Assembly: GCA_963682025.1 (NCBI GenBank)
Contig: OY821519.1
Location: 6,039,668 to 6,103,667 of the forward strand
Reading direction: 5' to 3'
DNA from: Cordilura impudica
Lineage: Eukaryota > Arthropoda > Insecta > Diptera > Scathophagidae
Length of the DNA: 64,000 nucleotides
Under the pieces are notes generated by a model, which saw only the letters and a program-made list of their open reading frames with translations, did not search any database and was not told the origin of the DNA. Made by a program: the position numbers and the translations under genes. Shown here in pieces: positions 24,530 through 36,803 of this stretch (positions are counted from its first letter, which is position 1; the number at the start of each line of letters is the position of its first letter).

Positions 24530-24895
24530 TCACAATAATCCGATCCGCACACCTCAAAATTCGACCAAAATTTTTTTTCATACATACCGCTCTTACCCTA
24601 ATATACCTTACGACCATTTTAGTCAATCGGAAAAGGGTTATTTGTATGGGGACCAGGTCTGAACGTGCACCGAATTTCATCAGTTTCAATGAAGTTTGTT
24701 CTACGGTCGATAAAATAATAAATGCTAAATTATATTTATATTTGCGACGGACGGACAACGCTAAATCAACTTAGATTTTTAGTCGCTCGATATAACAAAA
24801 TATTGTCTTGCTCAGAAATATATGTCTTATTTACAAACGTCAGCACAAACTCATTATAGCGTATAACTGATATAGGCGAAACCAATTCAAACTGA
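24530..24895 (+). mobile_element. Strongly diverged DINE-1-like remnant
   Basis: Order of matches: GTTATTTGTATGGGGACCAG, GGTCTGAACGTGCACCGA, TTTCATCAGTTTCAAT, GCGACGGACGGACAACG, AAATCAACTTAGA and CAGCACAAACTCATTATA. This is the internal order of the DINE-1-like copies, with heavy substitution and both ends lost. Confidence 0.5.
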
Positions 24896-26590
24896 ATAAT
24901 GACATCAATTTTATTAAAATTTACATCAATAGAGGAATAAAAATTTCAAGTGATTATTATGGCCATTTATGGCTCTTAAGGAAACCACCGCAATCTTATA
25001 TCATATCATATTTTTTTTTGCTTTGTTGAAGGGCATAACAAATAACCATTGGCGGCTGTTATAAAAAATTCTTAGAAATATTACTAACATTCATGAGTCC
25101 ATTAATAGCAAATGAATTTCTTACAATGATTATTTTTTATAGAATAATCGATCTTAAATGGAAGAAATGATAATGACTCTTAAAGTTTTTCTGATATATT
25201 AACAAAATAGTTCAGTTTCAAAATTATCAGTTTGTATGCGACAATATTTCAGGTCAAAAATTGACTGCTCTGTAGCTCAAAAAATAGTTTACCATTTAAT
25301 AATTTTTTTCTTTTTTTAGGTCTTGTAAATTTTAGACCATATCATTGAAAGGAAAGGATTTGTCCAATTTATTGTAAAATATGTTATACTTGTTCATAAT
25401 TGTTTTCATTATAAAATGTTAAGCTTAAATATCAATTGTATACGATTATGAAAAGAGCAACTTAGAATTCTGAATATGCAAATAATAAGTTTCCACACTA
25501 TTTACAATATTTGAATATAAAATTATTTACGAAGTTAAATATTTCCATTTTTTTTTTGATAATTAAATACATTAAATAATAAATGTGTTCCCATATAATT
25601 CTGTATATGATATACACACGATTAAATCTATATTATTTTTTATATATTTTTGTTTACATTATTTGCATAATTTCTTGATGTGGCATAACATAGTTATTAT
25701 CATTACCATAATAACTATTAATTAATTCCTCCTTGAAATCCTCAATTGCTCAATTTAACAGAGTACATAGATTGCACGGAGCGAAACACCCAACAAAAAA
25801 AGGCACAACACTTGCAAAATATGAATGGCACTCGTTTTAAATGATGGATAGAAATAATGTAAATTAAGATGAAATTTCAACAACAATTTCCGGCAAATGG
25901 TTGCCTCAGTTTAGCAGTTTTTTCTTCTGATCCTTACCTATGTGCCTGAAAATTAGAAAATTTTAAGTAATTTGTTTTTTCATTTTTTTTTTTTCTTTTT
26001 TGGTTGTTGGGTTATATTATTATAATTACTTCATCAGTGGAGGTAGTTTAAAAATGATTATATTACAACAGCTGAAAAACAAAACACAAGCGTAAGTGTG
26101 TGTATAGGTATTACAAAAAAAAAATATATATATATATATATATATTGATGATGATGTAAATGAAACCGCCAATGAGTGGTTGTTTGCTTCCCTATAAACA
26201 GCATTTGCTGATATTAATTAATTTTATATGAATCACTTTATCAAGACTATAATTTATGGACAAAACATTGTTAAATCGATTAATAGCACTAAACACATAA
26301 GCATTTGTATATGATGGTTAAAATTGACCCATGTATTTGGATGATTATTAAATAAAACTTCTGGTTTAGTACTGTGTTGCTGCAGGACTGAATCTTTGAT
26401 TTGCTTTAGTTTTAAACAAAAAAACAGCTCTCGCCCTCTTGACATATTAATTTATTTTATGTAAATATGAATTTTTGATTTTTCATTTTGCGGATTAAAA
26501 TGCGAACTTCCAGACAAGACTTTCCCCCCTTATTTCGACAGATTCAGCAAATCCGATTAGTTTCCCTATATATAATTCAAGCTATGGAAG
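24896..26590. other. AT-rich spacer with a (TA)n tract
   Basis: A (TA)n microsatellite lies at about 26127-26145. No gene recognised. Confidence 0.4.
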
Positions 26591-26594
26591 GAGA

Positions 26595-26822
26595 TTGTAC
26601 GTCTTTTTCGATCGTTTTATTCTAAAAGTGAAACAAATTTTTGAATTTTTATACACATTCTTTTTCATTTCAGCGATCATGAGTGCAACAGATGGACGGA
26701 AAAAACGTAGTCATAACTTAATGTCGATTTCAAACATGTTTGATTGTATACTACTACTAGATCAGTTTCCTGATGAGAAATTTTCTACCGATTGCGATTT
26801 CCTCATTAAAAATTTGATATAG
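26595..26822 (+). other. Possible exon remnant downstream of a splice-acceptor-like site
   Basis: A pyrimidine-rich tract ending TTTCATTTCAG lies immediately before CGATCATGAGTGCAAC (about 26673). From the ATG at 26680 the frame reads about 47 codons (starting MSATDGRKKR) to a stop at 26822. No domain is recognised. It could be a last exon of a host gene, a decayed gene, or chance. Confidence 0.2.
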
Positions 26823-27300
26823 CACATAACGGTAAGACATAATTTCACCAAATAGGATGGATTAGTAAAATTACTTTATCCCACCTCCTTGGGTAATGCT
26901 ATTAAAAAATAATTTAATTAGTGTTCAAATAAAAGGTAATGTTGTTGTCATGAACGATTACAGACGTTAAATTAATTATTGAAGAATATTATTGCTAAGA
27001 TGATGTATTTAAAAATATTTTGCGATTATTTGTTCTAAGTAATTAGCAGTGAATTCATACACCTGGTATACAAAACAATCAATTATAATATTGCTGTGAT
27101 ACATATAACACATACACATATACACATAATTAATGACGACTTAATAATACATAATTCTTTAATATTATTATGTGTAGAAAAAAATAAATGATTTTTGAGC
27201 ATTTAAGTATCTATAAAAAATTTTAACTATTATTATAAGCAACAAGTCAATACTCGAAACCGTGCGTTTCGGCAGAGAGTTGTTAACCGAACTTTGCTGA
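26823..27300. other. AT-rich spacer, nothing recognised
   Basis: No repeat or gene signal. Confidence 0.4.
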
Positions 27301-27304
27301 GGCA

Positions 27305-27800
27305 ATCTATATACATATAGATAAAATTCATTTTCTGTTTGTCTATTTGTTTGTTTGTTTGACCGCTATACAAATTTTTATTATTCAATGGATTTCTCTG
27401 AAATTTAGTGCACATTATCTCTATAGTCCGCGGAAGGTCAACATATACTTCTTATCAGTCACGCCTACTTCTACGCCCACTTTTTATATACAATTCATTT
27501 TCTGTTTTTTGTATATTTGTTCGCTACACAAATTTTAACTTTTCAACGGACTTCTCTGAAATTTGGTAAACACGATCGCTATACCCCACAGAAGGCCACA
27601 ATATGCTTCTTACCGGCCGCGCCTATTTTTACGCCCACTTTGTTTTTAATTCTTTACGGGTTTCGCTCGAATTTACTGCACATTATTCTTATATCCCAGG
27701 CAAGGTCGTCATAAATTTTTATCGGCCACGCACACTTTCTTTAATTTTCTATATACGTTTTTAGTGTTTGTTAGCATATTTTAATTTTTCAATGGACTCC
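27305..27800. repeat. Degenerate tandem array, ~165-185-bp units
   Basis: About three units begin with AATTCATTTTCTGTTT and pass through TTCAAYGGAYTTCTCTGAAA, then CGCCTACTTCTACGCCCAC-like phrases. Unit starts are near 27326 and 27488, with a third, more decayed unit from about 27650. Part of the same repeat landscape as the 28-29.6 kb arrays. Confidence 0.55.
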
Positions 27801-28029
27801 CCTAAAAAATTGTGAATAAATCTATTTACTTACTACGCTTGAGTTTACACCATTATGAAATAAATATTGTAAATCAACCTATTACAAATATTCCCGTCTT
27901 GCCTTTTTTATTATATGCTAGATGTAACACGGTGTGCTTCGCTACCCGCTCCCCCACCGCCCTCATCGTAATGAAAGAGCTCATGCAAAGTTTCAAGGCT
28001 CTCATTATTACAGTGACTCAGATATATGA

Positions 28030-28375
28030 CATTTAATATTAAGTTTGTATGGGGGTGCCACGCGCATTTGTCCAACCCCGCCCATTTTTTTGTCAGACTA
28101 CTCCCGTTAATAATAGATGGCCTGAGACAAATTTGCAAAGCTCTATCTATCATAGTACTTAATATATTTGATATTAAAAATTTACTTCGTTTGGGAGGTG
28201 TCAAGACCACTAAAAAATATTTAAAAAATTACAGTCTGTAGCACTTCCCATATCCGCAGTAAGACTCTGTGAAAATTTCAGGAAGATCAGATGAGTAGTT
28301 ACGGAGATAATCTTCTACAAACTAACAAACAAACACTCATTACCTTCTTATTATATTATTATTATTATTATTATT
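28030..28375. repeat. GTGCCACGCCC-type array, first block
   Basis: Units carry GGGGGTGCCACGCGCATT, then CCGACTACTCCCGTTAATAA, then AATATATTTGATATTAAAAA. The block ends in AGTAAGACTCTGTGAAAATT, ACAAACAAACACTCATTACC and an ATT run at about 28355-28375. The same tail closes the second block at about 29515-29610. Confidence 0.6.
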
Positions 28376-28611
28376 AAAGATTATTAGTATTTTTTTTTAT
28401 TTCTATGCTTGCTGATATACAAGGTTTTGTGTTTTTTCATTCGGCAAAACAATTATCAGATTTTTCGGCGTCCTACCCTGGACCAAGCAAATGTAGCTGC
28501 CCATGAAAAGGACATGGATTTTCCGAATTAAACATAGACACACTTGACTATTGGCCTTGAACTTAGAATATCATTTGCTAACTTTTCTTTTTAGCAATTT
28601 TTGATTATGAC

Positions 28612-28700
28612 AATTTTAGTTTTGGGCGATTTTTATTTTTCGTGATTTTCGTTTTTGGCGATTTTTGGTTTTTGGCGGTTTTTGAATTTGGCGTTTCTGC
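28612..28700 (-). repeat. Small patch of the CAAAAATCGC satellite
   Basis: Read on the minus strand it is CCAAAAACCAAAAATCGCC-like, the same about 10-11-bp phrase that builds the large array at 48.93-50.06 kb. Confidence 0.5.
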
Positions 28701-28774
28701 ACATATTTTCCACGACTAATCACATTGATAACTAATGTACTTATCGTAAAACTGTCGCTTTCGTGGTACTTCAA

Positions 28775-29625
28775 ATTTTTTTTGTAGGAGGTGCCACGCC
28801 CATTAATCCCATCCCGTCCAATTTTTATTGAACTACTCACAAAATATCGAGTCGTTCCCTTTTACAGTATAGCAGTTATATGATATTAGATATATACTTT
28901 GCATGGGGAGTGCCACGCCCATTGGTGTGATCCCGCCAATTTTTTGTCAGACTACTCATACTAATATCTGATGGGCTCGTGCAAAGTGCCCAAGTTTTTT
29001 TTTTAGTACACCATTTATATGATATAATATATTTACTTTTTATGGGCGGTGCCACGCCCAATATTCCGATCGCGCCCATTTTTGTCTAATTAATCACTCA
29101 CACAAAGCCCCAAGACTCTCTCTAATACAGTAGTATAGATATATGGCATTTTATATTTACTTTGTATCGCAAGTGCCGCTCCTATTGGTCCGATACTGCC
29201 CATTTTTGTCCGACTACATACATTAATAATAGGTGACATCAGACAAATTTTAAAAGATTTTTCTATCACAGTACTCGAGATATATAATATTGAATTATTG
29301 CTTTGTATGGGAGTTACCACGCCCATTTATCCGATCCCGCCCATATCCGGCGTAGCTTCTAATATTGACAATAAGTGACCTCACACAAATTTTCAAAGCT
29401 CTTCCTATCATAGTACTCAATATATATGATATCAAAAATTTACTTTGTGTGGGAGGTGCCACGCCCACTAAAAATATTTAAAAAATTATAGCCTATAGCA
29501 CTTCCCATATCCGCAGTAAGAATCTGTGAAAATTTCAGGAAGATCAAAAGGGGAGTTACGGAGATTACCTACTACAAACAAACACACATTACCTCTTTAT
29601 TATATTGGTATAGATGGTATAGATA
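28775..29625. repeat. GTGCCACGCCC-type array, second block (~130-145-bp units)
   Basis: About six degenerate units, with the GC-rich phrase (GGGAGGTGCCACGCCCA-like) near 28788, 28905, 29042, 29166, 29308 and 29450. The intervening sequence repeats GACTACTCACATTAATA- and ATAATATTTACTTTG-like text. The short minus-strand frames here are by-products. Related units occur at 41.34-41.80 and, inverted, at 48.44-48.91 kb. Confidence 0.6.
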
Positions 29626-29959
29626 ACTCATATAATAAAAAAAGGCACCTCAAAATTAATGCAGATTTATTTCATGGGTGAACAGATACAAGTTGACTAC
29701 CATTGTAGGATTACTCCGATGAGGTTAATTCGTACAAATATTTCCATCTCCCACATTGGAAAACAAAATATTACATTTATTTCCATCTCGCCTTTTGGCT
29801 ATATTGGAAAGCAACCTGTTTCAAAATTTCCATTTCATCTTTTTCACTATATAAATGAGTTGTAGAGGTGGAAAAAGAACTATTTACAATTGTGACTTGC
29901 ACAGGAAAGCATAGCATATGGGCCGTACTAGACTAAACAGAACTCTAGAGAATTCGATC

Positions 29960-30235
29960 AGACCCAAATTCTTATCGAGTCTCAACGATTTAGACATTTT
30001 GATTCGATAAATGCTGAAACACCTGAGCAAACCCAATAATGTCTTGAAGCCCAGAAATCAAGACAGGCATTGTTAAGAGAAGCGGAAATGCCTGTATCTA
30101 TCCAAGTGCATCTAGAAATCCGGCGGCTAAGACAAGCTGAGTTGAGAGATTGTGAAACTCCTGAAACGAGACAACAATGTCTCTTGAGGCCCATCGGATA
30201 AAACACGCTGACTCCACACAATATGAAACTGCTGA
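29960..30235 (+). pseudogene. N-terminal repeat region of a Helitron Rep/helicase
   Basis: Translated on the plus strand in one main frame with stops, this reads AETPEQTQ, RQALLREAE, RRLRQAELRDCETPETRQQ. The repeated R..AE.PEQ.. pattern is typical of the N-terminal region of animal Helitron proteins. At least two in-frame stops are present. Confidence 0.5.
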
Positions 30236-30261
30236 TATACCTACCATAAAACTTTTGTAAG

Positions 30262-30483
30262 TTGGTTCCTTCATTGCAAGAGATGGTACAAAAAGTTTTT
30301 CCTAACATGACGTGCATAAGAGGACAATCTCTTACGGTAGCATGTATCAACTTAGAATCTTCCTGTTTTTTGCATAGACAATTATATGTCGCCTGCTCCA
30401 GAGTTGGGAGCCAGCACAATCTTTTCGTATATGCACCAGAAGGAAAAACCAGAAATGTTGTATATCCCAAAGATCTAGAATAA
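30262..30483 (+). pseudogene. C-terminal fragment of a Helitron PIF1-like helicase
   Basis: This 73-aa frame contains GQSLTVACINLESSCFLHRQ followed by LYVACSRVGS and LFVYAPEGKTRNVVYPKDLE. It corresponds to the last helicase motif (QLYVA.SRV) and C-terminal tail of PIF1-like helicases of Helitrons. It is not preceded by Walker motifs, which were lost by internal deletion. The stop at 30483 looks native. Confidence 0.8.
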
Positions 30484-30560
30484 CTAAAATACATAACTTT
30501 TAGACATCATACACTCAGAATAATCCATGCATAAACATAGTTAGTTGTAATGGTAAGCAT

Positions 30561-30929
30561 GCGCTGAGTACTTAGTCCCCAATGAACAAATTCCCAAAAA
30601 AATGAACATATTTGGTGGGAAGGAGCGGTGCGCGGACGCGGACTGGTATGGCTGCCAAACACAACTCAGTTAAAATATCGCAATGATGTGAAAAATATAT
30701 TTTGCCGTCATATTTGATGTTCACAAAATAAATAAACTTAAAAAAAAAAAAAAAACTTAAAGCGGTTTCGCAGCTTACAAAAAAACTTCTAAATTAAAAA
30801 ATCAAAAATTTTAAATTGACATTGGGAAATTTTTTTTCATCAAGAAAAAATTCCCCAATCCCATATAAATTTTTGGGAGAAAGTTTATTTATTTATTTTT
30901 TTGTTCATTGTGGACTAGGTACTCAGCGC
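30561..30929. repeat. Inverted-repeat insertion within the Helitron
   Basis: GCGCTGAGTACTTAGTCCCC at 30561 onward and its complement ending at 30929 (GGACTAGGTACTCAGCGC) form 29-bp arms with two mismatches, about 310 bp apart. It may be a small foldback or MITE insertion between the helicase fragment and the 3' hairpin. Confidence 0.5.
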
Positions 30930-31254
30930 CTGGTAAACATAGTAATCCATTTTTCAAGTCAAAGGCCTTTGAATCCCGGACAAGACCGGGTAAAAACAGC
31001 TAGTATTTAATATTTCATCATGGTCTCTTGTTATGAATTTATGAATATTTGCTTCTATTTCCAAATATTGTAAGGTCACTCCAGCATTTTTAAGAAAACT
31101 TACTTCATCTTGACCAATTTTTATGACATCAGTATTTAGTAAATTATCAGATCTAAATTAATTTTTAATTTTATTAAATATATTTGCTGAATTTTATGCT
31201 ATTTTGAAAAATTCATAAGTTATATTATTTTCATATAGGCAACAGGTCAAAAAA

Positions 31255-31665
31255 TGGACCGAAATTTAACATACATAGATCTATGTTTTGGCATAAATTT
31301 AAGTGAAGATAGCCAATCAGCTTTATATGTGGGCTATGACTAAATAGGGTCCTACCAGGTCTTCTTAGGACTACTGTTTTTTTAGGTGTAATAAACAGAA
31401 GTACTTGGTGTATATATATATATATGTACGTTCGATAATCTATATCTTATGACAACTTTATATCTTACTAATAGGGTTATTTATGTGAGGGATAGGGGAG
31501 ACATAAGCACCGCTTTTCAGAGGTTTACATGGCCACAAAGACAGACGAACAGACAGACAGACAGATGGACTGACAAACAGGCATCACTTAGTGGACTCAG
31601 AAAGTGATTCTGAGTCGATCGGTATAATGAAGGGTGGGTCCAGGTCAGAATTCACCAAGCTTGGT
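31255..31665 (+). mobile_element. Diverged DINE-1-like remnant
   Basis: Matches in order: CAAAAAATGGACCGA, TTTAAGTGAAGATAGCCA, AATAGGGTTATTTATG, ACATGGCCACAAAGACAGAC, a (CAGA)n tract, and GGACTCAGAAAGTGATTCTG. The microsatellite has drifted from GACG to CAGA, and both ends are lost. Confidence 0.55.
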
Positions 31666-31782
31666 AACTCTTTCTTTAAGGCAATAAAAAATTACAAATG
31701 AGTATCATTTTACATTTTACAATATTCAGTAGGCGTTTTTAGAAATAAACAAACAGAAATATTATTGCTTTAAATCAAAAGC

Positions 31783-32880
31783 AGATTCCAGCCCTCGAAA
31801 TTCGAGTGCAAATTCTAGGAAATTTTATTTTGTCATTAAATAAAGACCCTAAAGGTATGCTATTCAATTATAGTCAATTCGCAAATCAACACAAATAACA
31901 AACTCATTTTTATTACAAACACATTAACAAATTTAATAAACACACACACAGCATTGTATAATTATACCCTATACCACTATGTGGTTTGGGTATAATGACT
32001 TTGTGCTGCTGTTTGTAACAACCAAAAATATTTGACCTAGACCCATCTTTAATTATACCGATCGAATCAGAATCATTTTTTGAGTTGATTTAACAATGTC
32101 CGTCCGTCCGTCCGTCTGTCCGTCCGTCCGTCCGTCCGTCTGTGTGTCCATGTAAAGCTTGTAATCAAACTGCAGGTCGCAAATATGAATATATTTTGAT
32201 GAAATTTGGTATATAAGCTTTTATCGGCCATGGGATGAACGCTATTGAAATTGGTGAGAATCGGTCCATGTTCAGACCTAGCCCCCATACAAATTACCCC
32301 TATGAAATCGACATAAATTGCCATAAGATCCAAATTGTCATATAGATCTTACTCAAATTGGGTTTATATGCGTTCATTACATCCATTAATGAGTAGTCCA
32401 AAAATGATCCCTTTGGCCCCATATAGGGCTGCTTCCCGATCTTCACTTAAATCTATTAAAAAACAAAAATATTGCACTGATTCTTCTCAGATTTGGTTTG
32501 TATATATTTTTGCAAAATACAAGAGACTTTTCCAAACATGATAAGGATCGGTCCATTTTTGGACCTAGTCCCCATATAGATATAGCATCCGATATGAACT
32601 TTTTCATATCTGCAGCCAAAAAAATTAATAAAAATCCCACTCAAATTTGGTTTTCGCTTATTTTCTATAACCAGTTAGTTGGGCCTAAGAGATAGGGTTT
32701 CTAAACGCATGGTATAGGGTATCGTATAGTCGGTCTAGACCGACTATAATTTTCTTACTTGTTTTATGTATGTGTTAGTAGCAACTTTAAATGCAATTTT
32801 CTCGAAACAAAGGAAAAAATTAAAAATCTGTAAATCTGAAAAATGGCTAAAAAGAAATACCATTCAATAATATAAGCTTG
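31783..32880. repeat. Dispersed repeat interrupted by a DINE-1-like element
   Basis: Left part 31783-31963 and right part 32764-32880 match the continuous copy at 22868-23175. The interrupting sequence is exactly the DINE-1-like element, so element borders can be read from the comparison. Confidence 0.7.
31964..32763 (-). mobile_element. DINE-1-like element, copy 4 (borders set by an empty site)
   Basis: On the minus strand it starts AACAAGTAAGAAAATTATAG and ends GTGGTATAGGGTAT. The empty-site paralogue at about 23060 reads ATAATTTTATG, while the filled site reads ATAATT-element-TTATG, so insertion fell within a T run with no target duplication. That fits Helentron/DINE-1 insertion at TT. 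It contains a long (CCGT)n tract at about 32098-32140. Confidence 0.8.
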
Positions 32881-33244
32881 GTCAAAAACGGAATTAAAGC
32901 GGTAGAAGAAAAATCGGTCACAAGAAATCGCCTAGACTATTAAAATTATAGATAGGCACACAGAAATATTATTGTTTTAAATCAAGTGAGTTCAATTTGG
33001 TAAAAGGTGTGCTTATATAAGTTTAATTTTTTTTGGAATATTCATGCTATTTTCAAATAACACATCTTGTGTGTAATCGATTCTCAATACGTATTAAGTA
33101 TAGTTCAAAGGATAAATGATTCGATTTTAATTACATCATTAATAAAAGGATATATTCTTCAAACTCTATCTAAGGAAAACCTAAATATTATCATTCAGAA
33201 TTGTAAGTAAAGAAGGCTGAAAACTACAGTGGTTTTCTCTGTTT
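32881..33244. other. AT-rich spacer, nothing recognised
   Basis: No gene or repeat supported. Confidence 0.4.
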
Positions 33245-34028
33245 ATACCCTATACCACTATGTGGTTTGGGTATAATGACTTTGTGCTGCTGTTTGTAAC
33301 AACTAAAAATATTTGACCTAGATCCATCTTTAATTATACCGATCGAATCAGAATCACTTTCTGAGTTGATTTAACAATGTCCGTCCGTCCGTCCGTCCGT
33401 CCGTCTGTGTGTCCATGTAAACCTTGTAATCAAACTGCAGTTCGCAAATATGAATATATTTTGACGAAATTGGTATATAAGCTTTTATCGGCCATGGGAT
33501 GAACGCTATTGAAATTGGTGAGAATCGGTCCATGTTCAGACCTAGCCCCATACAAATTACCCCTATGAAATCGACATAAATTGTCATAAGATCCAAATTG
33601 TCATATAGATCCTACTCAAATTGGGATTATATGCGTTCATTACATCCATTAATGGGTAGTCCCAAAATGATCCCTTTGGCCCCATATAGAGCTGCTTCCC
33701 GATCTTCACTTAAATCTATTAAAAAACAAAAATATTGCACTGATTCTTCTCAAATTTTGTTTGTATATATTTTTGCAAAATACAAGAGACTTTACCAAAC
33801 ATGATCAGGATCGGTCCATTTTTGGACCTAGTCCCCATATAGATATAGCATCCGATATGAAGTTTTTCATATCTGCAGCCAAAAAAAAAATAATAAAAAT
33901 CCCACTCAAATTTGGTTTTTGCTTATTTTCTATGTCCAGTTAGTTGGGCCTAAGAGATAGGGTTTCTAAACGCATGGTATAGGGTATCGTATAGTCGGTC
34001 TAGACCGACTATAATTTTCTTACTTGTT
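33245..34028 (-). mobile_element. DINE-1-like element, copy 5
   Basis: Full-length by its ends (ATACCCTATACCACTATGTG at left; CGGTCTAGACCGACTATAAT and CTTACTTGTT at right). Very similar to copy 4, including a (CCGT)n tract at about 33380-33403. Flanked by T on the left and T/A on the right. Confidence 0.78.
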
Positions 34029-35374
34029 TAATAATAGCTTATTGCAATTTGAATATATTTGTGTTAGAACTTCCGTTACCATTATATGCCAATCAATTAC
34101 TATGTATTATAACATCAATTATATTTAACATGCTCTTTTGTTCCTATAATATGATCCTTAGTTACACTTCAAATAAACACGTTTATTGGCAACACTATTT
34201 TCATGCACTCTCATGTTATTGTTGGTGATATATTCAATTATTTTACAGATAACTTGTGAATCTGAAAACGTTGAACTAGTTTTTTAATTATTATTTTATA
34301 AAATTTTCATATAAAAGTTTTTAACTTTATAAAGTCTAGAAATAACAATTAAAAGGGATTAAAAATTTTTTTGATAACTCTTTCAATTTTGTTTTTTAAA
34401 AATAATCGAACACCCGGTTTGTTTCAATTTTATATACACCAGTGATTGCCATAAATTGTTTCTATATTTATTTCTGCTACAAAATTTATGTTTTTTTTAT
34501 AAGAATTCCAAAAGAATATAAAATATATATTCATCTTAGAATGGAAATTTTTATCAATAATAATTTACACTAAATCGACTCGATTTAACAATTCACCCAT
34601 CCGTGTTTCAGTGAACGTAAAACTGGTATGCAAACTAATGGTCGCCATTATACAAATAAATATTTAGATGAAATTTGGTGTATGAGCTTTTTTAAGGTCT
34701 ATATTTTGTTTACTTAAGATGTGTTCACACTATGTGTTTTTCTTATTTTTTTATCACGTGCAATTTGTACACATAGTGTGAACCCTTTCAAAATTGTTTA
34801 CTTACAATACATTTGGCAAGACATATGTAAATTTTTCAATTAGAACAGGTTCTATTTTGGCATGACAACCGTATGAAAATACAACACTGCTTGTGGCGAA
34901 AGAAAAACAGAGTAAATTATAAAGATAAATAATGAAAGAAAAATAAATGGTTTAATATTAATTAACAATTGAAAAATATATAAAATATATAGCTTTATTT
35001 TTAACAATAAATTTTTGTAAATTCAGAAATTAAGTCAGCTGTTGTTTACATTTAGAGGTTATGTCATATGGAAATACATATGTACGTTTGAACGCAAAAA
35101 TTATGAATCGTATATAAAACGCCAATTTTGACAAACACACGGAATTACGAATGGATCGTAAAACTGAATTTACATATGAAAATACACATAGAGTAAACAT
35201 ACCTTTAGAATGACTTTAATTTCTTACCTGCTTATGTTTCTTTTTTTTTGTATTAAATATATTCTTAAATTAATATTTTACCAGCTAATTCAGATAAAAT
35301 ATTTTTAAATTTGTTTTTTTTTTTTAAATATTTATATCTGAAAATTTGTAGTGAAGTATCACTTGATTTTTTTT
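34029..35374. other. AT-rich spacer with one short hairpin
   Basis: Only the 15-bp inverted repeat at 34723-34783 stands out. No genes recognised. Confidence 0.4.
34723..34783. repeat. Perfect 15-bp inverted repeat
   Basis: GTTCACACTATGTGT (34723-34737) and ACACATAGTGTGAAC (34769-34783) with a 31-nt spacer. It may be a MITE terminus, a hairpin or chance; no target duplication is evident. Confidence 0.5.
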
Positions 35375-36142
35375 ATACCCTATACCGCTATGTGGTTTGG
35401 ATATAATGACTTTGTGCTGCTGTTTGTTACTACCAAAATATTTGACCTTGACCCATCTTTTATTATACCGATCGAATCAGAATCACTATCTGATTCTATT
35501 TAAGATGTCCGTCCGTCCGCCTGTGTGTCCATATAAACCTTTTAATCAAACTGCAGGTCGCAAATATGAATATGTTTTGATGAAATTTGGTATATAAGCT
35601 TTTATCGGCTATAGCATGCATCGGTCTATGTTCAGACCTAGCCCCCATACAAATGACCCCTATAAAGTCGACGTAAGTTGCCATAAGATCAAATTGTCGT
35701 ATAGATCTTCATCAAATTGGGTTTATATGCGTTTATTACATCCATTAATGAGTAGTCTAAAAATGATTCCTATGGGACAACTCTTAGTCATAGGCCCCAT
35801 ATAGAGCTGCTTCCCGATCTTCACTTAAATCTATCAAAAAACCAAAAATATTGCACTGATTCTACTCAAATTTTGTTTGTATATATTTTTGCAAAATACA
35901 AGAGACTTTACCAAACATGGCCATGATCGGTCCTTTTTTGGGAATAGTCCCCATATAGATATAACATCCGACATGAATTTTTCCATGTCTGCAGCCAAAC
36001 AAATTAACAAAAATCCCACTCAAATTTGGTTTATGCTTATTTTCTATATCCAGTTAGTTGGGTCTAAGAGATAGGGTCTCTAAACGCATGGTGGGGGGTA
36101 TCATATAGTCAGTCTAGACCGACTATAACTTTCTTACTTGTT
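35375..36142 (-). mobile_element. DINE-1-like element, copy 6
   Basis: Same ends as copies 4 and 5, with a short (CCGT)n tract (35507-35518) and more substitutions. An extra GGACAACTCTTAGTCATAGG-like block near 35775 is shared with copies 1 and 7 but missing from 3-5, so at least two subfamilies exist. Confidence 0.75.
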
Positions 36143-36803
36143 TTAAATTATCGTATGATTTCTAAGGTCTCAAAATATTCTTATTGGGATCAAATTTTGG
36201 GTATTATAATGTCGGCTGCGTGAAATATTGAATTTCGTTGGTGTTCCATGAAGTAATTAGGGAACTCATAAGCTCTCTACTCTAGTAAAAGAAATATAAC
36301 AACGCAAATAAAAACTTTATTCTTTCTCTAGAAGACGCGATCATTGTTTTTTTATAAAATTTCAGAATATACAGAATTATGCAGATTGACTTGAACAACC
36401 TATTTGCAATTAGAATAAGTAAAAAAGTAAAATTGTTATTAATAATTGGAGACAAAAAGATCATTTTTGAGGATGTTTGTAGAATGCAGAAAAGCTCTGA
36501 AGTTTAATGTATGCCATATAAGAAACAGTGGTTTATAGTTATTATAAAAGCTAATTTAATAATAACGCATATTAAAAAGATGAATTCTAAAATAAATTAT
36601 AGTAAAAAAAAAATATTCTGTAATGTGATAGAAATGACACTGCTTTTAGTTTCAAAATGACTTAACTACACTTTAAAATACTTATAAAAAATTATTGTCA
36701 TATTTTCATGCCATTTTAGCTCATTTCTTTAAAATTGCATCAAAAAAATTATTTAAATTAAAATTTTAAAATTATGCCTAAAGTTGACGTTTGCATGGAA
36801 TTA
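36143..36803. other. AT-rich spacer, nothing recognised
   Basis: No gene or repeat supported. Confidence 0.4.

Larger units (their letters stand above)
29925..31003 (+). mobile_element. Helitron remnant, internally deleted, with canonical 3' end
   Basis: The right terminus is clear: the hairpin CCCGG (30975-30979) / CCGGG (30986-30990), then TAAAAACAG and CTAG at 31000-31003, followed by T. This is the Helitron 3' signature (hairpin shortly before CTRR, insertion before T). Upstream are a helicase C-terminus (30262-30483) and, before it, degenerate N-terminal Rep-protein repeats (29960-30230). The Rep catalytic core and most of the helicase are missing. The 5' end (TC) was not located and may lie inside the tandem arrays to the left. 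Confidence 0.75.

Noticed and set aside
32073..32333. Similar frames repeated in several places (starting MDLMAIYVDFIGV)
   Set aside because: They sit at the same position in each DINE-1-like copy and carry the microsatellite (RRTDGRTD). Conservation reflects shared ancestry of copies, with frames broken in many of them.
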